Below, piece by piece: positions 52,890-61,312 of a stretch of 64,000 bases of DNA. The stretch's first letter is position 1, and every line of letters begins with the position of its first letter. The position numbers and the translations under genes are program-made. This DNA is from Planctomycetota bacterium (GTDB lineage: Bacteria; Planctomycetota; Phycisphaerae; UBA1845; UTPLA1). Under the pieces are notes generated by a model. It ran no database searches. It was given only the letters and a program-made list of their open reading frames with translations, and was not told where the DNA came from. Location: NCBI GenBank assembly GCA_016235815.1, contig JACRIM010000028.1, positions 92,106 to 156,105 on the forward strand, in the 5' to 3' direction.

Positions 52890-54420
52890 ACGATTGCGAT
52901 GGGCGATTCAATGTACGCGAGTGATCGTGCTCACGATCGCGCTTGCCGCATTGCGCGCCCGCGCACAGACGCAGATCGTTCACGATTCCGGCACCGATGC
53001 CGTCGTGCGCCGAACGGACGCGGGCAATAACGACCCGATCAACCCGCTCGTGCAACGGCTCCCCGATATCGTGGAGATGCGTCTTGGGCGGACCATACAA
53101 ACTCCCACCGATGATCACAGATTCCCGGCGGGCAATCGTACGGGCGGCGAGTTCATGCGCTTCGAGCTGGTTCTCAACGGACTGATCAACCCGCCCGGGC
53201 CGATCGGCTACAGTCAGAACCCGATTTACAACCCCGCGCAATACGGCCCGAGTCCGCTGTACGGCTTCATTGAGTTCGACATCGACGCCGACGAAAACAC
53301 CGGCGGTGAGTTTGACTACCCCTACAGCCGCTACCTCGGAAACATCGCGCGATTCGGCGGACTTCCGCATGTGCCGTCGCTCGTCAATCGCGCCGCAGAG
53401 GATTACTCCGACTTCGACAACGACATCTCCACGCCCCCATTCATCGATCGCAGCGGAGAGGAATTTCACCTGACCTTTCTCGCGGAAGACGTCGACACCA
53501 TTACCGTGGTCACTGAATCTCCCGGGGGCAATCCCCTCCTGTTCGAAGCGGGCGACGTTTGGGATATTCAGGCTCATTGGTTCCACCGCGCCCATGGCTG
53601 GGAGCCGTTCCTGTACCTTTGTTGGGAGCAGGACGGCAAATACAAACCGGAAGTAACCGTTCGCTTCTCCCACAACATCACGACTAATCAGACCACCGTG
53701 ACGCTGGATTATCCCCTGACCAATCTTACTTACTCCGAATTGACTGAACCGTGCCCGACGAATGCCGTCTATGACGGATGTCCCGACAACGAAAACAGCA
53801 TTCTCGAAGCCCTCTCCGAACTCCAATTCTGCGCCGCCAATCCCATCAACCCGTGGGATCCGAATTTCGTCATGCTCGCCAACTGGGCAACGAAGAACCC
53901 GAACAATTATCTCACTCCCGAAACGTGGCGGATGACCGCCCTCGTCGGATCCGCGTTCCTCGTGGAGCCGGCCGTCGGCGGTCATTACGTCTGGACGGAT
54001 GTCTGGCCCGACCCACGACACGGCGACTTCAACGGCGACTGCGTGATCGACGCCGCCGACACGGCCAAACTCTGGAGCTACATTCAACAGCACGACGGGC
54101 AGTTCGAGTTCGACGACGACGGGAGTCCGACGAACAACAGCATCCTTCTCCATTACTTCGCGCAGGGTTGCTGCATGTTCGACACCGACTATGACGGCGT
54201 CGTATCCATGCTCGACGTGATCGAGCCTGGCGACATGAACCTCAGCGGCGCCTTCGATATCAACGACCTGCCAGACTTCGTGCAGGCCCTTCTCTACCCC
54301 GCGGCTTACGCACCCACCCACAACGGTCAGAACCCCGCCTGGCGCGGCGACCTCAACTGCGACGATGTGTTGGATGGAATGGATATTCAACTCTTCGTCC
54401 GCCGATTGACCGGTCAGTAA
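52876..54420 (+). CDS. Secreted protein with dockerin-like EF-hand tail
   Basis: 514 residues from GTG 52876 (ATG 52882 is an alternative); the start lies inside the end of the NtrC-type gene (14-base overlap). The signal peptide ends near ALRARA. The body (30-385) is rich in aromatic and acidic residues, with no recognised catalytic domain; FIEFDIDADENTGG suggests a Ca-binding beta structure. The C-terminal part has EF-hand loops of dockerin type: DFNGDCVIDAADTAKLW, DTDYDGVVSMLDV, DMNLSGAFDINDLPDF and DLNCDDVLDGMDIQLF. Placement right after a sigma-54 two-component pair suggests it may be co-expressed with, or controlled by, that system. Confidence 0.8.
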   Translation: MAMRKRLRWAIQCTRVIVLTIALAALRARAQTQIVHDSGTDAVVRRTDAGNNDPINPLVQRLPDIVEMRLGRTIQTPTDDHRFPAGNRTGGEFMRFELVLNGLINPPGPIGYSQNPIYNPAQYGPSPLYGFIEFDIDADENTGGEFDYPYSRYLGNIARFGGLPHVPSLVNRAAEDYSDFDNDISTPPFIDRSGEEFHLTFLAEDVDTITVVTESPGGNPLLFEAGDVWDIQAHWFHRAHGWEPFLYLCWEQDGKYKPEVTVRFSHNITTNQTTVTLDYPLTNLTYSELTEPCPTNAVYDGCPDNENSILEALSELQFCAANPINPWDPNFVMLANWATKNPNNYLTPETWRMTALVGSAFLVEPAVGGHYVWTDVWPDPRHGDFNGDCVIDAADTAKLWSYIQQHDGQFEFDDDGSPTNNSILLHYFAQGCCMFDTDYDGVVSMLDVIEPGDMNLSGAFDINDLPDFVQALLYPAAYAPTHNGQNPAWRGDLNCDDVLDGMDIQLFVRRLTGQ

Positions 54421-54427
54421 AAATCGC

Positions 54428-54457
54428 GAGGCCCGCCGTTTGATCGCGGCGGGCCTC
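54428..54457. terminator. Strong hairpin between convergent genes
   Basis: GAGGCCCGCCG and CGGCGGGCCTC pair perfectly over 11 bases around an 8-base loop (TTTGATCG), 8 bases past the dockerin protein stop. No U tract, but the stem is very stable. It can serve both the rightward gene and the leftward gene ending at 54493. Confidence 0.7.
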
Positions 54458-54492
54458 ACGGACAACCAGGAGCAGGAGTAGGAAGAGTATTG

Positions 54493-55053
54493 TTATGCGG
54501 CGGTGCCTCCCGCCGATTCAGATCGATTCGCGGCTTGCTCAATCTTGCGAGCCTTTTCCAGCGCCTGTCGTGCTTCTTTGAATTCACCCACACGCTGCAT
54601 CAGGTTCGCGATTTGCTTGTATTCACGCGCCGGCAGCGGCTCTTGCGCGCCGCGCCGTTGGATGCGACGGGCAAGGTCCTTCAACTCATCTCGCTGCGCC
54701 GGCGGAACGGCCGCGTCGACCTGCGCCAAGGAAAGCTGGCGTCGGGCTTCATCAGACTCAGTCTTAATGCGGGCCGCGCGGGCCGAAGCTTCCTGTTCGC
54801 TGATTTCTGGATTCGGTTGTGTGCGGGGCTGGATCTCGTCCTGCTTCTGCGATGTCGGCTCGACAAATCGGCCGTTCGGACCATAAAGCCCGATGCCCGG
54901 CCGGCGCGACTGCTTGGCGCGGAGGTCTTCGGCGGAGAGTTCGACATTGGCCACCGGGCCGAAGTCCGGTGTTCCGCCGGTCGCGCGGCCCGCTGTCGGT
55001 GCTCGCGGGGGTACCAGATACGCTGGGAGTTCGGCTGTGACTGCCGGTAACAT
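54493..55053 (-). CDS. Hypothetical charged protein with C-terminal helical region
   Basis: 186 residues from ATG 55053, with AAGGTGGG just upstream; the frame extends to 55140 without support. No family recognised. The N-terminal third is Pro/Ala-rich and probably disordered (LPAYLVPPRAPTAGRATGG). The middle has NPEISEQEASARAARIKTES and the C-terminal half (about 110-180) is an amphipathic helix pair (REYKQIANLMQRVGEFKEAR) like a TPR or coiled-coil unit. The GIGLYGPNG stretch may be a linker. No signal peptide is seen. It is convergent with the dockerin protein gene. Confidence 0.6.
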   Translation of the reverse strand: MLPAVTAELPAYLVPPRAPTAGRATGGTPDFGPVANVELSAEDLRAKQSRRPGIGLYGPNGRFVEPTSQKQDEIQPRTQPNPEISEQEASARAARIKTESDEARRQLSLAQVDAAVPPAQRDELKDLARRIQRRGAQEPLPAREYKQIANLMQRVGEFKEARQALEKARKIEQAANRSESAGGTAA

Positions 55054-55266
55054 AATCCCACCTTCTCTTCCTGAGTCGGCGCGATGCGCCAATCTCCAAT
55101 CCACCAGATTGACCATCCAATACGAATCCGCCGCCGGCAAGCTTGGATCGTCGAAAAACTGTGATACAGTGTTCGCCGCCCCTAAACGCGTGGTGTTTAT
55201 AGGGGCCGAGTGCCGCGTCCGAATCTGATCGGACGTAAAGTTCGACGAGAACTGGTTTCAAACCCC

Positions 55267-55292
55267 CTGTGGCATAGGCGTCTCGCCTGTGC
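55267..55292. repeat. CTGTGGCA-type intergenic palindrome, copy 2
   Basis: CTGTG then GCATAGGCG-TCT-CGCCTGTGC, a 9-bp stem with one G-U wobble and a 3-base loop. It has the same plan as the element at 23811-23835 and lies 43 bases before the lipoprotein gene. Confidence 0.5.
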
Positions 55293-55334
55293 AAAACGCG
55301 TCTTGAAACAGCCTGAAAGTAAAGGACGATTCCC

Positions 55335-55907
55335 ATGGTGATTCGCAGCGTTTCGTGCATCGCATTAATCGGTTTGCTCGTGACAGGTTGCGCTGCCCCG
55401 CAGGGCGGCGCGCAAGCCAAAAGCCCGCCGCCTCGCGCACCAGAGTTGGATGCCCTCGACGCCTGGCTCGGCGAATGGGACGTGACCGGCCAGGTCCGCG
55501 AAGTGGCGACCGGCCGCATGATCGAATCGAAGGGGCATGAGTCGATCCGCTGGAGCTGCGACAAACAATTCCTCGTCGAGGAATCGAACTGGGGCGGCGA
55601 CAAGCCCGGCGACAAGGAATCGGCCCTCGCCGTGCGAACGTGGGACCCCCACGCCAAGGTCTATCGCTCGTGGTACTTCAGCAGCCACGGCACCGTGGGC
55701 CACAGCAGGATGACATACGACGCGGCGAGCAAGACCTGGCACGTGCAGACCAAAAACGTCGACCCCGAAACCTGTGAACGCGTTCGCGGCGAGATGACCA
55801 TCAAGCAAACCGACGCCAACACCATGGACTGGACCTTCGACGAATGGAACGACTGGAAGACAAAGAAGCGAGTGGAAATGAAGGGCGTGAGTCGGAGGAA
55901 GGGGTGA
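55335..55907 (+). CDS. DUF1579-like lipoprotein
   Basis: 190 residues. A lipoprotein signal (IALIGLLVTGCAAP, Cys near 19) precedes a beta-rich domain of the DUF1579 type (WLGEWDVTGQVREV, DKQFLVEESNW, VRTWDPHAKVYRSWYFSSHG, GEMTIKQTDANTMDW). This is a calycin-like barrel of unknown ligand. It ends in a basic tail (KKRVEMKGVSRRKG). A 27-codon copy of exactly this end is found at 25614-25697 on the minus strand. Downstream lie two tandem-repeat arrays. Assigned by motif memory. Confidence 0.75.
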   Translation: MVIRSVSCIALIGLLVTGCAAPQGGAQAKSPPPRAPELDALDAWLGEWDVTGQVREVATGRMIESKGHESIRWSCDKQFLVEESNWGGDKPGDKESALAVRTWDPHAKVYRSWYFSSHGTVGHSRMTYDAASKTWHVQTKNVDPETCERVRGEMTIKQTDANTMDWTFDEWNDWKTKKRVEMKGVSRRKG

Positions 55908-55949
55908 GCGGCGAGGGACCCAGGCATAAAGGCATTGAGCTGAGGGAAA

Positions 55950-56050
55950 GCCGAAACGCCGAAAGCCGAAAGCCGAAACGCCGAAAGCCGAAACGCCCGA
56001 AAGCCGAAACGCTGAAAGCCGAAACGCCGAAACGCCCGAAACGCCGCAAC
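55950..56050. repeat. Tandem 7-9-base array, unit GCCGAAA(C)
   Basis: About 13 successive copies of GCCGAAA or GCCGAAAC, with occasional extra C (GCCCGAAA) or single changes (GCTGAAA, GCCGCAAC). Starts 43 bases after the stop of the DUF1579-like gene. Confidence 0.8.
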
Positions 56051-56132
56051 GTTGGAACTTTGACAAGGGGGCGGGAAAAGTTCGTAGTTCGTATTCATGA
56101 CGAAGCTCAGCGCCTAACTCTGGTCCCTTAGC

Positions 56133-56251
56133 GCCTCAAGCCTCAGGCCTAAAGCCTCAGGCCTCAAGACTCAGGCCTCAAGCCTCAGGCCTCAAGCCTC
56201 AAGACTCAAGACTCAGGACTCAAGACTCAGGACTCAGGACTCAGGACTGAG
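56133..56251. repeat. Perfect-phase heptamer array, 17 units
   Basis: Seventeen consecutive 7-base units of G(C/A)CTCA(A/G). The first part is mostly GCCTCAR and the last seven are GACTCAR, with a terminal GACTGAG. No unit is lost or gained in phase; only point substitutions occur (GCCTAAA once). Confidence 0.85.
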
Positions 56252-56358
56252 AACTCCCGCCTTTTCTTGCGGGTTTTTGCACTTTTTTGCGAGGGTAGTT
56301 TTCTTGCACTCGAGCGCGAGGCCAACGCCGTTGTTCGATTTATTGGTGCCGTGCGCAT

Positions 56359-56910
56359 CTACTTCTTGATCAGATCCGCCGACCAGACGTGATAGGCCAA
56401 AAGCCCCATTCCTGCGATGCAAAGGGCGCCGGCAACGAGAAACAGCCCGCGTGGCCCGAGGATGCTGGCTCGAACGATGAGGCCCACCGCTGTTGCCAAC
56501 AGCACAAAGACCCCGATGCACCGGATCGTTTCCATGAGCGGCATTGGCAGCAGCTTCCGACGTCGGCCAAGCAGGCAGTCGGGGCAGTATTGCTTGCGGT
56601 CCAGGCCGTCCAACAGCGTGCCGTAGTTGCCGCAGCGGTGGCACTTTTTCATGCGCGACCGTTGCGGAACTCCCTTGGCGGTGAAGTATGCGTTTTTGAG
56701 AATGGAATAGGCCTCGGTGACGCGGATGAAGACCTCGTGGCTCTCGGGGTCATCGGGGGCGCGGTCGGGGTGGTGCTTGAGCGCGAGCTGCTTATAGGCA
56801 GAGTGAATCTGCCGAAGCGATGCGCCCGACTCCACGCCGAGCGTTTCAAAGCAAGTGTCGTAATCCAAGCAGGCTTCCCCTCGAGGCGTCTGATGCGATG
56901 AGTTTATCAC
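56359..56910 (-). CDS. J-domain membrane protein with zinc ribbon
   Basis: 183 residues from GTG 56910. The N-terminal J domain (about 15-78) has the HPD tripeptide in LKHHPDRAPDD, able to stimulate an Hsp70. It is followed by a CxxC-CxxC zinc ribbon (KKCHRCGNYG; YCPDCLLG) and two TM helices (about 130-175). This puts an Hsp70 co-chaperone at the membrane, with the J domain in the cytoplasm. No dnaK is nearby. The start is uncertain because the ribosome-binding site is poorly spaced. Confidence 0.85.
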   Translation of the reverse strand: MINSSHQTPRGEACLDYDTCFETLGVESGASLRQIHSAYKQLALKHHPDRAPDDPESHEVFIRVTEAYSILKNAYFTAKGVPQRSRMKKCHRCGNYGTLLDGLDRKQYCPDCLLGRRRKLLPMPLMETIRCIGVFVLLATAVGLIVRASILGPRGLFLVAGALCIAGMGLLAYHVWSADLIKK

Positions 56911-56976
56911 ACTCCCGCACGATGACCAATTCGTCGCGTCCCTGTTGCGGACGCAGCGCCCTCGTACAATCGGCGA

Positions 56977-57714
56977 ATGGACCTGCTGGACATCGCGGAT
57001 TCACTTACCGAGGCGCTACGGCCGATTCAATTCGGACCTCCGGTCGCTTACGTTTACAACCCGCTCGTCTATGCCCGGGAGTGCCACGCGCAATACGTAA
57101 AACGGTATGGGACCGGGACGCGCGAGATTCTTCTGCTCGGCATGAACCCCGGCCCGTGGGGTATGGCCCAGACCGGCATCCCGTTTGGAGAAGTTGGCGC
57201 TGTGCGAGACTGGCTCGGCATCGATGCGAAAGTCGGCAAGCCGTCGCGCGAACATCCGAAACGGCCGATCCTGGGGTTGGCCTGCAAGCGAAGCGAGGTC
57301 AGCGGCGCCCGCCTGTGGGGCTGGGCGAGGCAGCGTTTCGGCACGCCCGACCGCTTCTTCAAACGATTCTTCATCGCCAATTACTGCCCGCTCTGCTTCA
57401 TGGAAATCTCCGGCAAGAACTTGACGCCCGACAAGCTGCCGATCGCAGCGCGAAAGCGCGTCATCGAGGCCTGCGACGCGGCGTTGGTGCAACTCGTGAA
57501 TGTGATGAAGCCATCGATGATCATCGGAGTCGGCAAGTTCGCCGCCGACCGCGCCGGCGAGGCACTGAATGGTCGGGACATCCGAATCGAAAGCATCCTT
57601 CACCCCAGCCCGGCCAGCCCGAAGGCCAACCGCGATTGGGCAGGTCAGGTGGAGAAGCAACTGAGCGAAATGGGAGTCCGAATTCCGAGTGTCGTTACTG
57701 CGTCACGGCACTAG
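56977..57714 (+). CDS. SMUG1-type single-strand-selective uracil-DNA glycosylase
   Basis: 245 residues. Motif 1 GMNPGPWGMAQTGIPFGEV with RDWLGI, the middle EHPKRPILGLACKRSEVSGA-RLWGW, NYCPLCFM, NLTPDKLPI and the C-terminal HPSPASPKANRDW all follow vertebrate SMUG1 closely. SMUG1 removes uracil and oxidised pyrimidines from DNA. It is unusual in bacteria outside a few phyla, planctomycetes among them as far as I know. It is monocistronic and its stop overlaps that of the convergent anti-sigma gene by 12 bases. Confidence 0.93.
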   Translation: MDLLDIADSLTEALRPIQFGPPVAYVYNPLVYARECHAQYVKRYGTGTREILLLGMNPGPWGMAQTGIPFGEVGAVRDWLGIDAKVGKPSREHPKRPILGLACKRSEVSGARLWGWARQRFGTPDRFFKRFFIANYCPLCFMEISGKNLTPDKLPIAARKRVIEACDAALVQLVNVMKPSMIIGVGKFAADRAGEALNGRDIRIESILHPSPASPKANRDWAGQVEKQLSEMGVRIPSVVTASRH

Positions 57715-58719
57715 GAACGCATCGCTTCGCAACTGCGGTCGTTCGGTGCCGGTGTACTTGTGTACGCCGATCACGCGATAGATGTCGTCGTTGTCGATGC
57801 CCACGAGCGGCGTCTTTGAGAAGATGACATGGCCGTCGCGCGTGAGGACGTTTTGGCCGACCCCGCGATGGCTGGTTGAGTTCTGCGGAACGGTGCCATC
57901 GGTGTTGAGTCGGCGTTGGTCGTTAAGAAGCGGCGTGAGATCGGAGAAGGTCGGGGCGTGGGGAACGAAGGAGTCGCGATTGGTCTGAGGCGTGAGAAGT
58001 TGCGAGGAGTAGCTGTTGTTGAGCGGGTCGGGGAAATCATCCTGCTGCTGGTAATCGACCAAGCTCATCGGTTTGTCGGACTCGCGGCCGGGGCAGTTGA
58101 AGGCCCGCGCCGGGACGAGATTGAAGCGGACGAGCTTGAATGTGTTTTGCGAGTTCCGATACACCGGTGTGCCCGGTTGATCGGTCGGGGCCCACGATGC
58201 GCCCTGCGAAAAGACACTGCCCGTCGCCGGGACGGGGAAGCCGAATTGCTCGTTGTAGCCCGCAAGGCCTGCGCCGACTTCGCGAAGGTTGTTCGCACAA
58301 ATGGCGTTCTGCGAGTTCGTTCGCGCCGTGCGATAACCCGGAACGAAGATGCCTACGAAGATTGCGATCACCGCGGCCAGGCTGAGCAGATCGCGCATCG
58401 AGAAGAACGGCCCGCCGCGGGTGACGCCTTCTTCAACGGCCGGTGACAGGGGTCGCAAGGGGAGCGTTTTCTGAGTGTCCGCCACGCGAGCAAGGATGTT
58501 CTGGACAAGATTGGCAGGCGGTTCGGGAACATCATCCCGATCGAGCGGGCGAAGCATTCGCGAAAGGGCGGCACGCGCCTGGATCAGAGAGTCGCCTTGG
58601 CCCCACGCGTGCTCGACGGCCTTGGCTTCGTCTTCATCAAGGAGACCAAGGTGATAGCCAAGCAGGTCGGCTTGTTGTTGCGGATCGTCGGTTTGCTCGT
58701 TCATGGATTTGTCATCCAT
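57703..58719 (-). CDS. Anti-sigma-like protein fused to a DUF1559/prepilin-type ectodomain
   Basis: 338 residues. Residues 1-100 resemble an anti-sigma cytoplasmic part (LGYHLGLLDEDEAKAVEHAW, no HxxxCxxC zinc motif seen). A TM helix lies at 111-129. The outer part begins RTARTNSQNAICANNLREVG, which looks like the DUF1559/H-X9-DG pseudopilin pattern (C-NNL). It also has ASWAPTDQPG and late GVGQNVLTRDGHVIFSK, the H-X9-DG-like end. It starts 6 bases after the ECF sigma gene, so it probably holds that sigma factor inactive and senses an envelope signal. The fusion to a prepilin-type sensor is unusual. Confidence 0.7.
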   Translation of the reverse strand: MDDKSMNEQTDDPQQQADLLGYHLGLLDEDEAKAVEHAWGQGDSLIQARAALSRMLRPLDRDDVPEPPANLVQNILARVADTQKTLPLRPLSPAVEEGVTRGGPFFSMRDLLSLAAVIAIFVGIFVPGYRTARTNSQNAICANNLREVGAGLAGYNEQFGFPVPATGSVFSQGASWAPTDQPGTPVYRNSQNTFKLVRFNLVPARAFNCPGRESDKPMSLVDYQQQDDFPDPLNNSYSSQLLTPQTNRDSFVPHAPTFSDLTPLLNDQRRLNTDGTVPQNSTSHRGVGQNVLTRDGHVIFSKTPLVGIDNDDIYRVIGVHKYTGTERPQLRSDAFLVP

Positions 58720-58725
58720 CGTGTC

Positions 58726-59358
58726 TCACCCCTCCACATCGGCGCGACCGCGCGCCTTGAGCGCTTTCTTGTAGGCCTCGGCGAAACCACCGACCGCGGC
58801 ATGCAGCCGGCTCTTGACCGTGCCCAGCGGGATCGCAAGGATCTCCGCAATTTCCTTGTACGGGAGACGCTGGTAGTAGCCCAACACCAGAATCTCCCGA
58901 AGATGCTCGGGCATTCCCGCGACGACTTCGCGAACGATTTCTCGCTCTTCCTCGGCCTCGATGGCATCGCCCGGCCGGGTGTCGTCGTCTGAGAGGAAGT
59001 CGAGATAACTGACTTCCTCGGAACTATCTCCACCTGCTGCGCCGCTGATCGACACTTCGCGTTTGCGCACGCGCTCGCGAAGCTGATCGCGGGCCTTGTT
59101 TGCCGCGATGGTGTACAGCCATGGTCGAAACCGGCGCGAGAGGTCGAAGCCGCCCGCCGACTGATACACCTGGACAAAGGCATCCTGCACGACATCTTCC
59201 GCGGCGGCCGGGTTTCGGATGAACCGAGACACGAACACGAACAAGTCGCGGCTGTGCCGTTGGACCAGCGCCTCGAAGGCCTCGTGGTCTCCGGAGAGAA
59301 AACCCTCCAGAAGCCTTTCGTCGGGGCCATCATGTGTTGCCGGCTCTGGTCGGTGCAC
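58726..59358 (-). CDS. ECF-type RNA polymerase sigma factor
   Basis: 210 residues. Region 2 (about 15-90) has DLFVFVSRFIRNPAAAEDVV and the -10-contacting FRPWLYTIAANKARD. Region 4 (about 145-200) has LREILVLGYYQRLPYKEIAE and IPLGTVKSRLHAA. An acidic linker separates them. It would direct polymerase to a stress regulon. The anti-sigma-like membrane protein starts 6 bases after its stop. The start at ATG 59358 is supported by length and by the N-terminal DERLLEGFLSGDHEAF, the usual opening. Confidence 0.94.
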   Translation of the reverse strand: MHRPEPATHDGPDERLLEGFLSGDHEAFEALVQRHSRDLFVFVSRFIRNPAAAEDVVQDAFVQVYQSAGGFDLSRRFRPWLYTIAANKARDQLRERVRKREVSISGAAGGDSSEEVSYLDFLSDDDTRPGDAIEAEEEREIVREVVAGMPEHLREILVLGYYQRLPYKEIAEILAIPLGTVKSRLHAAVGGFAEAYKKALKARGRADVEG

Positions 59359-59506
59359 CTTGGTCCTGCCGTTCTTACGGGGGTCGGAGTGGGCGGGTTC
59401 GCCGCATAATGAATATCGAGAGGATTGCCCAGGCCTCCCATATGGGAATGTGGGTGAAGTTACCCTTGACTACCCAGCGGGTCAAAACTATGTTTGGGTG
59501 AGACAC

Positions 59507-59534
59507 CCAGTGTGATTTCAAGGAATCGCACTGG
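59507..59534. promoter_or_regulatory. Inverted repeat between divergent regulators
   Basis: CCAGTGTGATT and AATCGCACTGG form an 11-bp stem with one G-U wobble and loop TCAAGG. Its place between two divergent regulator genes suggests a control site, for example an enhancer or operator. Confidence 0.45.
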
Positions 59535-59644
59535 AAGTCGTTTATTCTAGGACGCTTATGGAATAGTTGGGTAGGCGGCTACCCAATTTTCCGAAAAGGT
59601 GTCTGGTAAGAGAGTGGGCAGAATTGCCCGGCATTCCCGATTCC

Positions 59645-59660
59645 GGCACAAACTTGTGCC
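59645..59660 (+). promoter_or_regulatory. Compact operator-like palindrome before the sigma-54 activator gene
   Basis: GGCACAA-AC-TTGTGCC, 7-bp arms with a 2-base spacer, 24 bases before the GTG start. It suits a dimeric regulator, possibly autoregulation. Confidence 0.45.
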
Positions 59661-59684
59661 ACGGGCATCGCACGAGGGTTATTA

Positions 59685-61193
59685 GTGCAAGATGTCTCAA
59701 CATTTCGCGGCCTCTCTCCTCGAACAGTCTCAGCATTGGTCGAAGCTTCGGCGGCCATCAACGAATCACTCAATCTCACGGACGTGCTGCAGGCCATCGC
59801 CCAAAAGGCGGCGGTCGTGCTTCGCTCCGAGGCATCGTCCGTCATGATGCTCGACAAGCGCCGCAATCGACTCGTGTTCATGGCGGCGGTGGGGGACCGC
59901 GGTCCTTCGCTGATCGGTGAAGAATTCGACGCCGGGCTTGGCATCGCCGGCAAGGTCGCTGCGACCGGCAAGGGGCTAATCGTCGGCGATGTGCGCGACA
60001 ACAAAGATTTCTTCCGTGGCATCGATGCCAAGAGCAGCTTTCAGACGAAGGCGCTGCTGGCTGCGCCGCTTGTTTACAAAGGGGAGACCATCGGCGTTGT
60101 TGAAGTGCTCAACAAGATCGGCGGCGGCAGCTATGCCGATGAAGACCTCACGCTGCTGCAAATCTTTGCCAACCTTGCCGCGAGCGGCGCGCACAACGCG
60201 AAAGAACATCAAACCGTCGTCCGCGAGAACCGGAGCCTGAAGGAAACCCTTCGAGTCAATGCGCCGCTGATCGGGAACTCCGGGGCATTGCGGCAGGTGA
60301 CCGACATGGTTAATCGCGTCGCAAGCAGCACGGCCACAGTTCTCCTGCTCGGCGAGACCGGCACCGGCAAGGAAGTCACGGCGCGGCAGATTCACAACGC
60401 CAGCCCGCGCAGCGACCGGGCATTCATCGCCATCAACTGCGCAGCCTTGCCCGAAACGCTGCTGGAAAGCGAACTGTTCGGCCACGAAAAAGGCGCGTTC
60501 ACCGGCGCCCACGCCGACAAGATGGGCCGGTTTGAAATGGCCGACGGCGGCACGATTTTCCTTGATGAAATCGGGGATATTTCCATGAGCACGCAGGTCA
60601 AACTACTCCGCGTGCTGCAGGAAAAAGAGTTTGTCCGCGTCGGCGGCACGAAGACGATTTCCACGGATGTGCGCATCCTCGCGGCAACGAACCGTGACCT
60701 GCGCGTTGCGATGGAGAAAGAACAGTTCCGCGAGGACTTGTACTATCGCCTGAATGTTTTTCCGATCAACATTCCACCGCTTCGGGCGCGGCGCGAGGAC
60801 ATTCCGCTGCTGGTTGAGCATTTCATTCAACTCTCGGCGACGCAGCTCCGCGTCTCCAAGCCCTCGGTCGGCGACGATGCGATGGCTCTGCTTGCGAGCT
60901 ACCACTGGCCGGGAAATATCCGCGAGTTGCAGAATGTAATGGAACGCGCCGTACTGCTGGCCGACGGAACGATTCTCTCCCCGACGCACTTACCCCGCGA
61001 GATCGTCGGAGAGGAGACGTTCGCCGAGACCGGCAAGAACGAGTCGTCGTTGTGGGGATACGAAAAGGCCCTGATCGTGAAGGCCCTTCGCGAAAACAAC
61101 TGGAACCAATCCAAAGCCGCCCGCAGCCTCGGCATCAGCCGCGATAACCTCCGCTACCGGGTGAAGAAATTCGCCATAAGCCGCCAAGAGTAA
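59685..61193 (+). CDS. GAF-AAA+-Fis sigma-54 activator (NifA/FhlA type)
   Basis: 502 residues from GTG 59685. GAF sensor (about 15-175: [35 protein letters not shown]), then the AAA+ domain with Walker A GETGTGKE near 224, intact GAFTGA loop (269-274) and Walker [12 protein letters not shown]. The C-terminal Fis-type HTH is [20 protein letters not shown]. It has no receiver domain, so activity is set by a small-molecule or redox signal through GAF. It may be the activator for one or more of the sigma-54 sites in this window. Confidence 0.94.
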   Translation: MQDVSTFRGLSPRTVSALVEASAAINESLNLTDVLQAIAQKAAVVLRSEASSVMMLDKRRNRLVFMAAVGDRGPSLIGEEFDAGLGIAGKVAATGKGLIVGDVRDNKDFFRGIDAKSSFQTKALLAAPLVYKGETIGVVEVLNKIGGGSYADEDLTLLQIFANLAASGAHNAKEHQTVVRENRSLKETLRVNAPLIGNSGALRQVTDMVNRVASSTATVLLLGETGTGKEVTARQIHNASPRSDRAFIAINCAALPETLLESELFGHEKGAFTGAHADKMGRFEMADGGTIFLDEIGDISMSTQVKLLRVLQEKEFVRVGGTKTISTDVRILAATNRDLRVAMEKEQFREDLYYRLNVFPINIPPLRARREDIPLLVEHFIQLSATQLRVSKPSVGDDAMALLASYHWPGNIRELQNVMERAVLLADGTILSPTHLPREIVGEETFAETGKNESSLWGYEKALIVKALRENNWNQSKAARSLGISRDNLRYRVKKFAISRQE

Positions 61194-61312
61194 AGGGAAT
61201 ACCTACTTTCCTTTAATGCGGGCTTGAAATCGTTGGACATGCGAGAGTACGATAACAAGGGTTGGTCGGTCATCCCTTAGCAGGGTGACCGGACCCCTTC
61301 GGAGCAACCGAC

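Larger units (their letters stand above)
55908..56358. other. Gene-free region with two short-unit tandem arrays
   Basis: Contains the octamer array at 55950-56050 and the heptamer array at 56133-56251. The remainder (56252-56358) is short and featureless apart from a T-rich run. I see no gene: open frames there are translations of the repeats. It separates the lipoprotein from the convergent J-protein gene. Confidence 0.7.
59359..59684. other. Divergent regulatory region with two inverted repeats
   Basis: 326 bases between the sigma and activator genes, no gene supported. It contains the hairpin at 59507-59534 and the near-palindrome at 59645-59660, and is AT-richer than its flanks. It must hold promoters for both divergent units. 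Confidence 0.6.

Noticed and set aside
52825..54465. 546-codon frame opposite the dockerin protein gene
   Set aside because: The plus strand has a signal peptide and Ca-binding loops; the minus frame has no motifs and spans two convergent gene ends.
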